DNA of 64,000 nt from CAVRXZ01 sp963773035 (GCA_963773035.1 CAVYZX010000004.1:124001-188000), one strand, 5' to 3'; numbered from the stretch's first letter, positions 42,335 to 51,573 are shown. Numbers and translations are program-made. Notes: generated from the letters alone by a model not told the origin.

Positions 42335-42361
42335 ACTATAATATTCTAATATTGCTATACT
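42335..42361. promoter_or_regulatory. AT-rich operator/promoter between arsR-type gene and dabA
   Basis: In a GC-rich chromosome this short segment is strikingly AT-rich. It contains AATATT-CT-AATATT (42340-42353), a two-fold symmetric site of the kind bound by ArsR dimers, flanked by TATAAT (42337-42342) and TATACT (42356-42361). The second would place the dabA start site only a few bases before its ATG. A repressor bound here would cover both -10 elements. Confidence 0.6.
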
Positions 42362-42373
42362 AACAAGCTGTCG

Positions 42374-45364
42374 ATGCTGACCCGTGCCAGTTCACCTGAT
42401 GCCGGCTCGCCCGACCATCCCCTGTCCTGCGTCATCGATGACCTGGCGCCCCTACTGCCGGCCCAGGGGCCCATCAGCATCTTCATCCACCACAACACGC
42501 TGCATGCATTCGAGCACCTGCCGTTTGAAGAGGCGGTCGCGCACGCCGCCGAACGACTGGGGCGAGAACCGTTCCTGGCCGAGTCGCGGTATCGCGATAA
42601 GTTAGCATCGGGCCGCATTCTCGCCAGGGACGTCGAGACGCTGCTCATCGAACACCTTGGCGCCAGGGGCGGGAAGGATGTGGCTGGCGTCGGATCCCGC
42701 CTCGATCTCTGGCGGGCCGTCGTGCTGCACGGCATTCCTGCCGCGAAGGACCGCGAGCTCTTGTGGATCCTGGAAGAAACGGCCGCATTGTCTCGGTTCC
42801 GGACCGACGTGCCGGCGAACGCCCGGTCCGCGTCGGCCGCTTTGAGCGAGCTGGACGATCGCATGGGTGAGGAGCGGCGAGCCGTGCACCGTCTCTGGAA
42901 CGCCTGCGTCGAGGCGGTCGGTCGCGCCGCCGAGCCGCCGGTTCCCGACTCGGCCACGCCGGTTCGCCATCGCGACTGGCTCCAGGCCGTGCACAACCTC
43001 GACACCGATGCCTGGATCCATCCACCGCTCATTCGATTCCTGGCGGGCTATCTCGATCAGGGTCTCGCGCATTGGGCCATGCCCGAAAGGCGCCGCGGCA
43101 TCCATGGCTGCTTTCTGGAAATCTACTGCACGTCGCTTGCTGCGCTGTGCGGCCATTGGGCACGAACGCTCCCACAGCTCGTCGCCGAGGACCGCGCCGC
43201 CGAGCGGAGCGCGCTCAACTCGATTGCGAACTCTCTCGCCCAGCTCGGTGTCGCCGATGACGAGCGCGCTGACTATCTGAGCGCCGAACTGCTGGCTCTT
43301 CGAGGATGGGCCGGCATCGTGCGTCAGATCGAAGAGCGGCCCGATCGCGTGCCGGCACGGGACCTCACGGTGACTTTGCGCGGATACCTCGCCGTCCGCC
43401 TGCTGTTCGAGCGGGCGGCGCTCGAACACGCTGCTCGACAGCTCTCCTTCGCCGGCCCGCTGTCGGTCCTGCGCCCCTGGTTGCGAAACCGGCTGTCGCA
43501 ACCGCCAGCCCCCACGGCGCTCGACCGTGCGTGGCCGCTCTTTCATGTGGCGCAGCTCTGCGGCCTTGACGCGTCGGTTGTGGAGCAGTGGACCGTTGGG
43601 AACGTGGCGGAGCTAGAGCACGAACTGCGGGAGCTCGACGGCGTGCGCCAACGCCGCATTCTGCACCAGGCCTTCGAGCGAGCGATTCGTCATCGCCTGT
43701 ACGACGCGCTGATGGGTCATGCGCCTCGGGCGCTTTCCGGACCGCCTACCTTCCAAGCGGTTTTCTGCATCGACGAGCGAGAGGAATCATTTCGCCGTCA
43801 TCTCGAAGAAGTCGACCCGGCCTGCGAGACGTTGAGCACAGCAGGGTTCTTCAACGTGGCGATGTATCACCAGGGCGCGTCAGACGCTCACCCCCGGCCG
43901 CTCTGTCCGGTCGCGATCCATCCCCACCACTACGTGGCTGAAATCGAACCGGACGCCGATCAGCTCACACGAAAGTCGCGCCGCTTGCAACGGCGCGCCG
44001 CTGGATTCCTCGGCTACAACGTGCATCTCGGGAGCCGGCTGCCCGTCCGAGGTGCGGTGCTCATGACAGCGTTCGGCTGGCTGGCGCTGATCCCCCTGGT
44101 TTTACGCGTGATGTTCCCGTGGCTCTCGTCCCGATGGACCCGCGTGCAGGAAACGTCGACCACCGCCTTGCGAACCCGCCTGCAGCTGAATCGCGAGGAC
44201 GCTGCACCGCCCATCGGGAGACATTCCGGGTTCACCGTGCGGGAGATGGCGGATATCGTGCGGCGTGTCCTCGAAGATATTGGGATTCGCGATCGACTGT
44301 CGTCTCTGGTGCTGGTCATCGGCCACGGATCGATCAGCCTCAACAACCCTCACGAGTCGGCTCACGACTGCGGTGCGTGTGGAGGCGGGCGCGGCGGACC
44401 GAACGCCCGGGCCTTCTCACAGATGGCCAATGACCCGCGCGTCCGCCAACTGCTGGCCGCCGAGGGGCTGTTCATTGACGCGACCACCTGGTTCGTCGGA
44501 GCCCAGCGCAATACCTGCGACAACGCGGTCACCTTCTTCGACGAGGATCTCATCCCTGCCGATTGCCAACCGTTGTTCGAGCGCGCCGCGGAAGCGATTG
44601 ACACGGCGAGGCGGCGCGAGGCGCACGAACGGTGCCGCCGGTTCCACTCGGTCCCGCGCTGGTATCCACCGCTGGCGGCGCTGGCCCACGTGCAAGGACG
44701 CGCCGCAGACCTGGCACAGCCGCGACCGGAGTACGGCCATGCCACCAATGCGTTCTGCATCATCGGCCGGCGGACGCGGACACGCGGGCTGTTCCTCGAT
44801 CGGCGCGCGTTTCTGGCGTCGTACGATCCTGCTCTGGATCACGATGGCGCGATCCTCGCGCGCATCCTGGCGGCGGTGGTGCCCGTCGTCGCCGGCATCA
44901 GCCTCGAGTACTACTTCAGCTACGTCGATCCGACCGGCTACGGCTGCGGCACCAAACTGCCGCACAACGTCACCTCGCTGCTCGGCGTGATGGACGGCGC
45001 GCAGAGCGATCTGCGAACCGGCCTTCCATGGCAGATGGTCGAGATCCACGAGCCCACGCGGCTGGCGATCGTCGTGGAAGGCGCTCGGGATCGCATCTGG
45101 CGCGTCGTCCAGGGCAACCCGGACATCGAACGGCTCGTGCGAAACCGCTGGATCTGGCTCGCCTGCCTCGATGCGGGGTCTGGTGCCTTGTGGGAGCTGC
45201 GTTCTACGGGCTTCTTCCCACATACGCCCGAACATGTCCTTGCAGTGGTCGCGGGCGAATCTGCCGCGTGGTATCAGGGCAAACGCGGATTCCTTCCACC
45301 GGTGGCGATCGTGCCCTCGGCCACGCAGGACACACGCGTGGCACAGGCCGGGCCATCGGCATGA
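42374..45364 (+). CDS. dabA: DabA-type inorganic carbon transporter subunit (DUF2309/UPF0753)
   Basis: The 996-residue protein is a DUF2309 member, the carbonic-anhydrase-like subunit of the DAB energy-coupled CO2/bicarbonate accumulation system. Putative zinc ligands are C465 and D467 (FCIDEREESFRRHLEE), H651 (VIGHGSISLNNPHES) and C666 (HDCGACGGGRGGPNARAF). The spacing Cys-x-Asp and His-x14-Cys equals that reported for Halothiobacillus DabA (C351, D353, H524, C539). The N-terminal HHNTLHAFEHLPFEEAVAHA segment is also typical. The protein is cytoplasmic, associated with its membrane partner. There is no good ribosome site, consistent with a nearly leaderless message. The stop overlaps the next gene (ATGA). 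No RuBisCO or other fixation gene is in the window. Confidence 0.93.
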   Translation: MLTRASSPDAGSPDHPLSCVIDDLAPLLPAQGPISIFIHHNTLHAFEHLPFEEAVAHAAERLGREPFLAESRYRDKLASGRILARDVETLLIEHLGARGGKDVAGVGSRLDLWRAVVLHGIPAAKDRELLWILEETAALSRFRTDVPANARSASAALSELDDRMGEERRAVHRLWNACVEAVGRAAEPPVPDSATPVRHRDWLQAVHNLDTDAWIHPPLIRFLAGYLDQGLAHWAMPERRRGIHGCFLEIYCTSLAALCGHWARTLPQLVAEDRAAERSALNSIANSLAQLGVADDERADYLSAELLALRGWAGIVRQIEERPDRVPARDLTVTLRGYLAVRLLFERAALEHAARQLSFAGPLSVLRPWLRNRLSQPPAPTALDRAWPLFHVAQLCGLDASVVEQWTVGNVAELEHELRELDGVRQRRILHQAFERAIRHRLYDALMGHAPRALSGPPTFQAVFCIDEREESFRRHLEEVDPACETLSTAGFFNVAMYHQGASDAHPRPLCPVAIHPHHYVAEIEPDADQLTRKSRRLQRRAAGFLGYNVHLGSRLPVRGAVLMTAFGWLALIPLVLRVMFPWLSSRWTRVQETSTTALRTRLQLNREDAAPPIGRHSGFTVREMADIVRRVLEDIGIRDRLSSLVLVIGHGSISLNNPHESAHDCGACGGGRGGPNARAFSQMANDPRVRQLLAAEGLFIDATTWFVGAQRNTCDNAVTFFDEDLIPADCQPLFERAAEAIDTARRREAHERCRRFHSVPRWYPPLAALAHVQGRAADLAQPRPEYGHATNAFCIIGRRTRTRGLFLDRRAFLASYDPALDHDGAILARILAAVVPVVAGISLEYYFSYVDPTGYGCGTKLPHNVTSLLGVMDGAQSDLRTGLPWQMVEIHEPTRLAIVVEGARDRIWRVVQGNPDIERLVRNRWIWLACLDAGSGALWELRSTGFFPHTPEHVLAVVAGESAAWYQGKRGFLPPVAIVPSATQDTRVAQAGPSA

Positions 45365-46728
45365 CGACGAGCGTCCCTCTCACGTGGTTGGTGCTCGTCG
45401 GGGTCGGATCGCCGGCAGTCCTGTTCGCGCTGCTCGGCGGCGCGTCGCTCGTTAACCGCCCACTGCCGGAGCGGTGGACGGGCCCGCTCGCCGGCGGCTC
45501 GATGACGATTTCGTGCGCCGCTTTATCTGTGGCGCTCGTGGTGTACGGAACGACCGGAACGGGCACGCAGCTTCTGTCGTACGGCGCATGGTCTGCCTCC
45601 CACGAAGGCGGCATCGCCATCGAGTTCCTGGTCGACCGCCTCTCACTTGGGTTCGCTGCGCTCTCGGCGGCGATCGCCGGTGTCGTGTCGGCGTTTTCGA
45701 ATCGATATCTGCACCGGGAGTCCGGCTACAACCGGTACTTCGTCCTGCTGGCGATGTTCGTGACTGGTATGCTCATGGTCGCGCTGGCCGGCAACGTCGG
45801 GGTCCTCTTCATCGGGTGGGAATTTGTCGGCCTCAGCTCGGCGCTGCTCGTCGCGTTTTTTCACGAGCGACCCGCTGCGGTGTCGAATGCCTTGCGCGTG
45901 CTCTCGGTGTACCGCATCAGCGACGCCGCCATGCTTTCGGCGGCAGTCCTACTGCGCCACGTGGCCGGTTCTGACAGCCTCTCGCTCCTGTTTGGAGGCG
46001 CCGGCGCGGCGTCGACAATCGGGCTGACGGGCACCAACGCGACGATCATTGCCGTCCTCTTCATCGTGGCCGTCGCGGGCAAGAGTGCGCTCCTGCCCTT
46101 CTCGAGCTGGTTGCCGCGCGCGATGGAGGGACCGACGCCGACGAGCGCTGTCTACTATGGATCGCTCTCGATTCACGCCGGATGCTTTCTGTTGCTGCGG
46201 GCGGCGCCCCTGCTCGAACGGGCGCCCGCCGCCCGCCTCCTTGCGGGAGCTCTCGGCGCGGCGACAGCCGCGTTCGCGGGGATCACGACGCGGGTGCAGA
46301 GCGATGTGAAATCGTCGCTTGCGTACGCTTCCCTCACGCAAGTCGGCATCATCATCGTCGAAATCGCAATCGGCTGGTACACCATCGCATTCATCCATCT
46401 GGCCGGGCACGCCTGCTTTCGACTGCTGCAGTTCCTGAGCGCGCCGAACGTGCTCCACGATCTACACGGGATCGAAGACGCCATCGGCGACAGTCCATCT
46501 TCAGCCGGCGGCTACCTCGAAGCCGTAGCATCGGACCGCGTCCGACGACGCCTGTTTCTGATAGCCGTCGAACGCGGATTTCTCGACAGCATCCTTGATC
46601 GAATCGTTGTCGCGCCTTTTCTGCGGTTCGCGCGACAACTGACGCGTCTCGATGCGTGGCTGTGCGATGCCGTCGTGCCGAGGCGACGGCCGTTGGTGGT
46701 CGAGGAAGGCGATGATCAGGATGAGTGA
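45361..46728 (+). CDS. dabB: DabB-like NuoL-family proton-conducting membrane subunit
   Basis: This 455-residue protein has 11-12 predicted helices of the complex I/Mrp antiporter fold. Key residues are the glutamate in FIGWEFVGLSSALLVAFFHE (NuoL Glu144 equivalent) and the lysine in VAVAGKSALLPFSSWLPRAM followed by EGPTPTSAVYYGSLSIHAGC. The later lysine of NuoL is replaced by arginine in HLAGHACFRLLQFLSAPNVL. It is shorter than NuoL, lacking the lateral helix, as expected for DAB partners. It should couple H+ or Na+ entry to carbon uptake by DabA. Confidence 0.88.
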   Translation: MTTSVPLTWLVLVGVGSPAVLFALLGGASLVNRPLPERWTGPLAGGSMTISCAALSVALVVYGTTGTGTQLLSYGAWSASHEGGIAIEFLVDRLSLGFAALSAAIAGVVSAFSNRYLHRESGYNRYFVLLAMFVTGMLMVALAGNVGVLFIGWEFVGLSSALLVAFFHERPAAVSNALRVLSVYRISDAAMLSAAVLLRHVAGSDSLSLLFGGAGAASTIGLTGTNATIIAVLFIVAVAGKSALLPFSSWLPRAMEGPTPTSAVYYGSLSIHAGCFLLLRAAPLLERAPAARLLAGALGAATAAFAGITTRVQSDVKSSLAYASLTQVGIIIVEIAIGWYTIAFIHLAGHACFRLLQFLSAPNVLHDLHGIEDAIGDSPSSAGGYLEAVASDRVRRRLFLIAVERGFLDSILDRIVVAPFLRFARQLTRLDAWLCDAVVPRRRPLVVEEGDDQDE

Positions 46729-48190
46729 CATTTGGCTCTGGCTCGCCGCTCTTGTGGCCCTGCCCGCAAGCGTGATCGGAGCATCCTTTCTTCGTCTTGA
46801 CGTGGAGCGCCTCCGGCGCCTGGCGGTCGCATCGGCGCTGTCCATGGTGATGGCGTCGCTCGTCATCGCCTTGTCGCCCCGCCTGCGCATCCTGTCGATC
46901 CGCACTTCCGCGCTCACGTGGGTCGCAGGCGGAGAGGCGATCATCCGCATCGACACCTTCTCGGCTGTCCTCTTGCCGTTCGCAGCAGGCCTCTGGCTGC
47001 TCACTGTCGCGGTAACGCCTCGCGCGGCGCTCGATCGGGGCGGATTGCGCCGAACGGCGCTCGCCACCCTCGTCACCCTCGCATCCTTTCTCACGGAGAG
47101 CGCGGTCGTGTTGCTCCTCTTGTCGGTGGCCTCCCTCTGGACGTTCCTCTCCGCGCTGGGGGACCCGGCGCATCAGTATCAGCGCCGGATCGTCGCCATG
47201 TATCTGGGCATCTCGACGCTGTTCTTTGGTGTCGGGGTTGCGCTGCTCGTCGGGCCTGGTGTGCGGAATACGACGATCGAAACGGCGGGCATGTGGTTGA
47301 TCGTGATCGCGGCGCTGGTGCGGAAAGGAATCGTGCCGTTTCACGCGTGGGTGCCGGAAGTATTCGATCACGGGCGTCTGGGGCCGGCCATTCTGTTCAA
47401 TGCACCGCAGGTGGGTGCGTACATGACCGTGGTGCTGATCGTGCCGCGCGCTTCGCCCGATTTGCTGCGGATGATCGCCATCCTGGCTCTCGGGACGGCC
47501 ATGTACGGGGCGGCTCTCGCGCTTGTTCAGGCCAGCGCGCGCCGGGCGTGCGGGTACCTGTTCATGAGTCAATCCGCTCTGGTGATGGCGGGCCTCGACT
47601 GCACGAGCGTAAGCGCGCTAGCGGGCGGATTGCTGGTGTGGTTGTCTGCCGGGTTAGCGTTTGCCGGACTCGCCCGTTGCGTCCTCGTCCTCGAAGCGCG
47701 CCGGGGGCGGCTCGATCTCACCACGTACCACGGAGGGTACGAGCGCATGCCGCTGCTGGCGATCAGCTTCCTCTCCATGGGGCTCGCATGCACCGGCTTC
47801 CCGGGCACGCTCGGCTTCGTGGGTCAGGAGCTCCTGGTGAATGGCGCCGTCGACGCGTTTCCGGTGATGGGATTCGCGGTCGTTATTGCGTCGGCACTGA
47901 CCGGCTTGGCGGTGCTTCGGATGTACTTTTCGCTCTTTTGTGGCCGGTCGGATCCGCTGGCCCATTCCGCCCTCCAGTTCGGATTGACGCCACGCGAAGC
48001 GTGGACGTTTGTGGCGCTCGTGATGGTCCTGGTTGGCTTCGGAGTCGCGCCTCGTCCGCTCGTCAATTCGCGGTTCGCTGCCAGCGACGAGATTCTGCGG
48101 CTGCGCCAGGAACGTCTGCTAGGCGAGCAGAAGCCGAATCACGGGACAACACTTGCACATCTCACGCGCCCTCATCAGGGCACGCGCTGA
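46721..48190 (+). CDS. Second NuoM/L-like membrane subunit of the DAB operon
   Basis: The ATG at 46721 overlaps the dabB stop by eight bases. The 489-residue protein is hydrophobic throughout (about 13 helices) and distantly NuoM-like: RKGIVPFHAWVPEVFDHGRL with the key lysine, GPAILFNAPQVGAYM, and CTGFPGTLGFVGQELLVNGA where NuoM has a helix-breaking PGxxGFxxE motif (here the acid is Gln). Characterised DAB systems use one membrane subunit; a second one suggests a larger ion-translocating module. It is tightly coupled to dabA and dabB. Confidence 0.85.
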   Translation: MSDIWLWLAALVALPASVIGASFLRLDVERLRRLAVASALSMVMASLVIALSPRLRILSIRTSALTWVAGGEAIIRIDTFSAVLLPFAAGLWLLTVAVTPRAALDRGGLRRTALATLVTLASFLTESAVVLLLLSVASLWTFLSALGDPAHQYQRRIVAMYLGISTLFFGVGVALLVGPGVRNTTIETAGMWLIVIAALVRKGIVPFHAWVPEVFDHGRLGPAILFNAPQVGAYMTVVLIVPRASPDLLRMIAILALGTAMYGAALALVQASARRACGYLFMSQSALVMAGLDCTSVSALAGGLLVWLSAGLAFAGLARCVLVLEARRGRLDLTTYHGGYERMPLLAISFLSMGLACTGFPGTLGFVGQELLVNGAVDAFPVMGFAVVIASALTGLAVLRMYFSLFCGRSDPLAHSALQFGLTPREAWTFVALVMVLVGFGVAPRPLVNSRFAASDEILRLRQERLLGEQKPNHGTTLAHLTRPHQGTR

Positions 48191-48351
48191 AACGCCCCTC
48201 GCCTCAACAGACCAGGCGCTGGCGCGCGGACGCGGCGTTTCGGCCGTCGATGTGTACGAGCTCGTGGGCCAAGATTGCTCGCGCCTGTTCTTGCTTGCCA
48301 TTTCGAATGGCAGACGTGCAGCATTCAGCGACGGGGGCTAAGCTTGTTCCC

Positions 48352-49173
48352 ATGAAACTGCGCTCTCTTGTGGTCGCCCTGGCGATGAACGTGACCGTTT
48401 CCTCCGCTCAATGGATCACGATCGAAACGGCTGGTGTTCCACGCCTGCGGGACGGCAAGCCGAATCTCCATGCGCCGGCACCTCGAACTGCAGATGGGCG
48501 ACCGGATTTCTCCGGTATCTGGATGATGGGCAGCGACAGGCCGTGTCCTGATCTGATTCGTGACGGCCAGGACTGCATCGAGAAGGACCTCCCGTCATTT
48601 CAGGCGGTCAACATTGGCTACAAGCTGCCCGGCGGCCTCCCGTACCAGCCGTGGGCGGCGGCGCTGGTACGACAGCGCACCTCAGACTTCGGCAAAGACG
48701 ACCCGCACGTACGCTGCTTGCCCTCGAATCCACCCCGCATCTGGACGCTTCCTCATCGGCAGAAAATCATTCAGACGCGCGGTTTCATCGTCGTGCTCAA
48801 CGAGTTCAGTACGAGCTACCGCCAGATCTTCACGGATGGGCGCGCGCTGCCCATCGATCCGACGCCTTCATGGAACGGCTATTCGACGGCGAGCTGGCAG
48901 GGCAACACGCTGGTCGTGGACACGATCGGTCTGCGAGGCGACCTGTGGCTCGACTCGAGTGGCAGCCCGCTCAGCGAAGGGGCTCGGCTCACCGAGCGGA
49001 TCCGCCGACCGGACTACGGCCACCTCGAGATCGAGCTGACCGTTGACGATTCAAAGACGTATGCCAGACCTTGGACAGTCACGGTGCATGAGGTGATTCA
49101 GTTGAACATCGAAATGATCGACGAGGTGTGCCTGGAGAACGAGAAATCGCTTCAGCACATGGTCGGCAAATAG
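48352..49173 (+). CDS. Exported acidobacterial family protein (paralogue 3)
   Basis: The ATG at 48352 gives 273 residues with a signal peptide ending near SSAQW. It is a shorter, divergent relative of the proteins at 18929 and 27957: TADGRPDFSGIWMMGSDRPC replaces the WGDPDLQG start, and the later core QTRGFIVVLNEFSTSYRQIF, WQGNTLVVDTIGLRGDLWLD, RLTERIRRPDYGHLEIELTV and KTYARPWTVTVHE aligns with the others. It lies 161 bases after the DAB operon, in the same direction. The function is unknown. Confidence 0.84.
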   Translation: MKLRSLVVALAMNVTVSSAQWITIETAGVPRLRDGKPNLHAPAPRTADGRPDFSGIWMMGSDRPCPDLIRDGQDCIEKDLPSFQAVNIGYKLPGGLPYQPWAAALVRQRTSDFGKDDPHVRCLPSNPPRIWTLPHRQKIIQTRGFIVVLNEFSTSYRQIFTDGRALPIDPTPSWNGYSTASWQGNTLVVDTIGLRGDLWLDSSGSPLSEGARLTERIRRPDYGHLEIELTVDDSKTYARPWTVTVHEVIQLNIEMIDEVCLENEKSLQHMVGK

Positions 49174-49197
49174 GCGACAGCAGTTACCAGTCAGCGA

Positions 49198-50763
49198 TCA
49201 GGGAGCCTGGCAGGCAAAGCTCGACGGATCGTCCGTGCTTCCACTCCCTTTGTACCTGGAAACCTGCGGGTATGCGCAAACCAGACGGCGGCGCGTCGGC
49301 CATCCGTCGCCGGAGGTCGTCACGACGATGTGGTCGGGTGCGCGATTGGTCGCCTTCCATTGCCTGACGGCTGCGACCGCGTCGAAATCGACTTTGTAGC
49401 TGCCGGGATGTGTCTCGCCGAAGCAATGGTGCATCCCAGGAACGACAAACAGTCGTACGGCGTTGCGGACCTTGTCGGCGCCCATCGTGGCGAGCACGCG
49501 CTCGTAATAGGTAATGACGTTCTGCACCGGAAGGTTGTCATTCCAACCGCCGACGAGCAGCAGTTTTCCACCGCGGCTGATGAAGCCAGAAAGATCGGGG
49601 TTCGTGTGGTTGATCACGAGGTTTTGCGGTGCTTCAGCCAGATCCACGTCGGTATCGAAATTCGCCGGTCTGTTCGCGTATGTCCAGTTCGGATCCCGGT
49701 ACACCATGTATCGATAGTAGGCCTGCGAATACGGATACGGTTCAGGCCGTCCGATCATTGACGCCCAGTCCAGTTCGCTCCCAGGCGACATGTAACCGTA
49801 GATCGGCTCCTTGGTTCTGGAGTGCCGCGGCATCTGGTAGACCTGGCGCGCGGCATCCACTTGCGCCGCCGTGAGACAGTTGTTGTTGTCGGCGCCCGTG
49901 CACTTCATCACTTCTGGATCGAAGTTGCACCGGGACGGATCTTCGATCACGCCGTCCTTGACGCCGTCGCGCATGTCGCACGCGTTCAGCGCGGCCGCAT
50001 GGATCGCCGGCAGCTTTTCGTTCGGGATGAAGTGCGCGGAGGACCGGTGCGTCGCCTCGTGAAGCCACATTTGTGCGATGCCGTGCCGCGTTCCATAGTT
50101 CGTGAAGTTCACGGCTACGGCCGCATCGAGATCCCCGGGCCATTGCTGAACTACGGCCATGACGTCCCTGGAACCGCCGCCGCCGCACTCGTCCATTACC
50201 GCGAAGCGAGGCCCACTTCCATAGAACTTCGTCACGAGGCTCCTGGCGTGCTCGATGCTCACGTGGAGCGGAAGCATCTTCAGGTTCTCGAGCTTCTCAG
50301 GATGCTCGATCGCGAAGCTGGGGCCTGCAAAGCCCTCGATGCCCAGATTCGTCCCAACGGTGGCGGTGCCCTCTTTCAGGATCTCGCGCATCCTCCCGAC
50401 GGGGATCGACCCGCCCCAGAACGAGCTTCCAGCAGGCTGAATCTCGCCGTTCCACCCTTGTGCGGGCATCCACACTTCGAACTTCACGTCCGAATCCACG
50501 GCTTTCGTCGTGGCTGCGACGCGGCAGAAGGCAGGCAAGTCCGTCCATGGCGCCGGAGCCGGGCCACCACGTGCGGCCGGCGGGTTGTACGCGCCTTGAG
50601 CCACGCTCTGCACCGACGTCAGCGTCGAGTTGGGCAGGGCGACCCTCGCGAGCGCTTCACAGGAGCCTGCCGATGGCGTCTGCCCACGAACCTGTGCGAA
50701 GGTCACGGAACCGACGAACGCAGATATCACGACGAACGTCAGGCGAGTGCGGTGAACGTCCAT
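49198..50763 (-). CDS. Tannase/feruloyl esterase family protein lacking the nucleophile serine
   Basis: The 521-residue protein has a signal peptide and the tannase-family frame: CEALARVALPNSTLTSVQ, LPAFCRVAATT, VKFEVWMPAQGWNGEIQPAG, CDMRDGVKDGVIEDPSRCNF, NWTYANR and VVPGMHHCFGE. Catalytic members carry a CS-D-HC motif. Here the aspartate (D409) and His-Cys (H446-C447) are present, but the Cys-Ser pair reads C193-G194 (MDECGGGGSRDVM), so the expected nucleophile is glycine. A serine at 198 is four residues off. The protein may be a non-catalytic binder, or the local structure may have shifted. Confidence 0.85.
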   Translation of the reverse strand: MDVHRTRLTFVVISAFVGSVTFAQVRGQTPSAGSCEALARVALPNSTLTSVQSVAQGAYNPPAARGGPAPAPWTDLPAFCRVAATTKAVDSDVKFEVWMPAQGWNGEIQPAGSSFWGGSIPVGRMREILKEGTATVGTNLGIEGFAGPSFAIEHPEKLENLKMLPLHVSIEHARSLVTKFYGSGPRFAVMDECGGGGSRDVMAVVQQWPGDLDAAVAVNFTNYGTRHGIAQMWLHEATHRSSAHFIPNEKLPAIHAAALNACDMRDGVKDGVIEDPSRCNFDPEVMKCTGADNNNCLTAAQVDAARQVYQMPRHSRTKEPIYGYMSPGSELDWASMIGRPEPYPYSQAYYRYMVYRDPNWTYANRPANFDTDVDLAEAPQNLVINHTNPDLSGFISRGGKLLLVGGWNDNLPVQNVITYYERVLATMGADKVRNAVRLFVVPGMHHCFGETHPGSYKVDFDAVAAVRQWKATNRAPDHIVVTTSGDGWPTRRRLVCAYPQVSRYKGSGSTDDPSSFACQAP

Positions 50764-50820
50764 GTTTAGACTACGTTATACACGTACGGCGATCTGATAG
50801 CTCACAGATTGACCCGATTA

Positions 50821-51573
50821 TCAATAAGTTCGCGGGCGTCGTCGGCACAGGCACAGCTGTACCCGGCTCCCTGGGCCGAATGGCGCGCAAGAGAGCTCAC
50901 CGAACCGACTGATTAGCTCGAGGCCAGCGGCCGAAATCAGCAACGGCAGCTCCTGAGGAAAAATGCTCCTGAGGACCATCGGGACGATCCACGCATCTGG
51001 CTTATCGGGCGCCGAAATATACCAAGTCCCGCGGTTCACCTGGGTGACCGGATCGTAATCGTGGGTTGCTTCCACACATAGCGGGCCGAAGGTAGCTGTG
51101 GTCACCTCCATGACGGGAAAGCGCTGGCCAGAGGGCCGCGCCAGCATCCTGACGTCGGGATTGAAGATGTCGAATGCGAAGACGCCGTCTGGAGTCAGAT
51201 GACGTGACCGCTGTCAAAGCAGCCAGCACATCCGTTGTCGACAGCAGGTGCAGGAGCGAGTTGCGGGCCACGAAGATGAGATTGAACTCGCGGCCCAGCG
51301 CGAAATCACGCATGTCGCTCTGGACAAACGCAACCGATCCACCGGCTGCTGATGCTCTCCTTTTCGCGACGTTCAGCATTGGGCGTGACCGATCGAGTCC
51401 CACGGCCGGAAGACCGAGCACCGCAACGGGGATCGTAAGCTGCCCTGTGCCGCAGGCGAGCTCCAGCACGGCGCCGGCTGCTGCCGTGCAAGGTCGACAT
51501 AGAAAGGCACATGCGCGTCGACCGGCAACAGCGCGTCGTAGAGGTCAGGGTGATCGTAGAAATCAGAAATCAA
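50821..51573 (-). pseudogene. Class I SAM methyltransferase with two frameshifts
   Basis: Three overlapping minus-strand frames reconstruct one methyltransferase of about 250 residues: ISDFYDHPDLYDALLPVDAH..FYVDLARQQPAP, then VLELACGTGQLTIPVAVLGL (motif I), QSDMRDFALGREFNLIFVAR, and finally TPDGVFAFDIFNPDVRMLAR through RGTWYISAPDKPDAW to FGELSCAPFGPGSR. The first break (near 51470) is cured by adding one G in GCCGTGCTGG. The second (near 51205-51213) is cured by removing one base. The two indels have opposite sign. The start is a weak TTG. The gene is either decaying or mis-assembled. Confidence 0.8.

Noticed and set aside
48153..48341. Possible small gene between the DAB operon and paralogue 3
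   Set aside because: It overlaps the end of the second membrane subunit in another frame, has no ribosome site and resembles nothing known.
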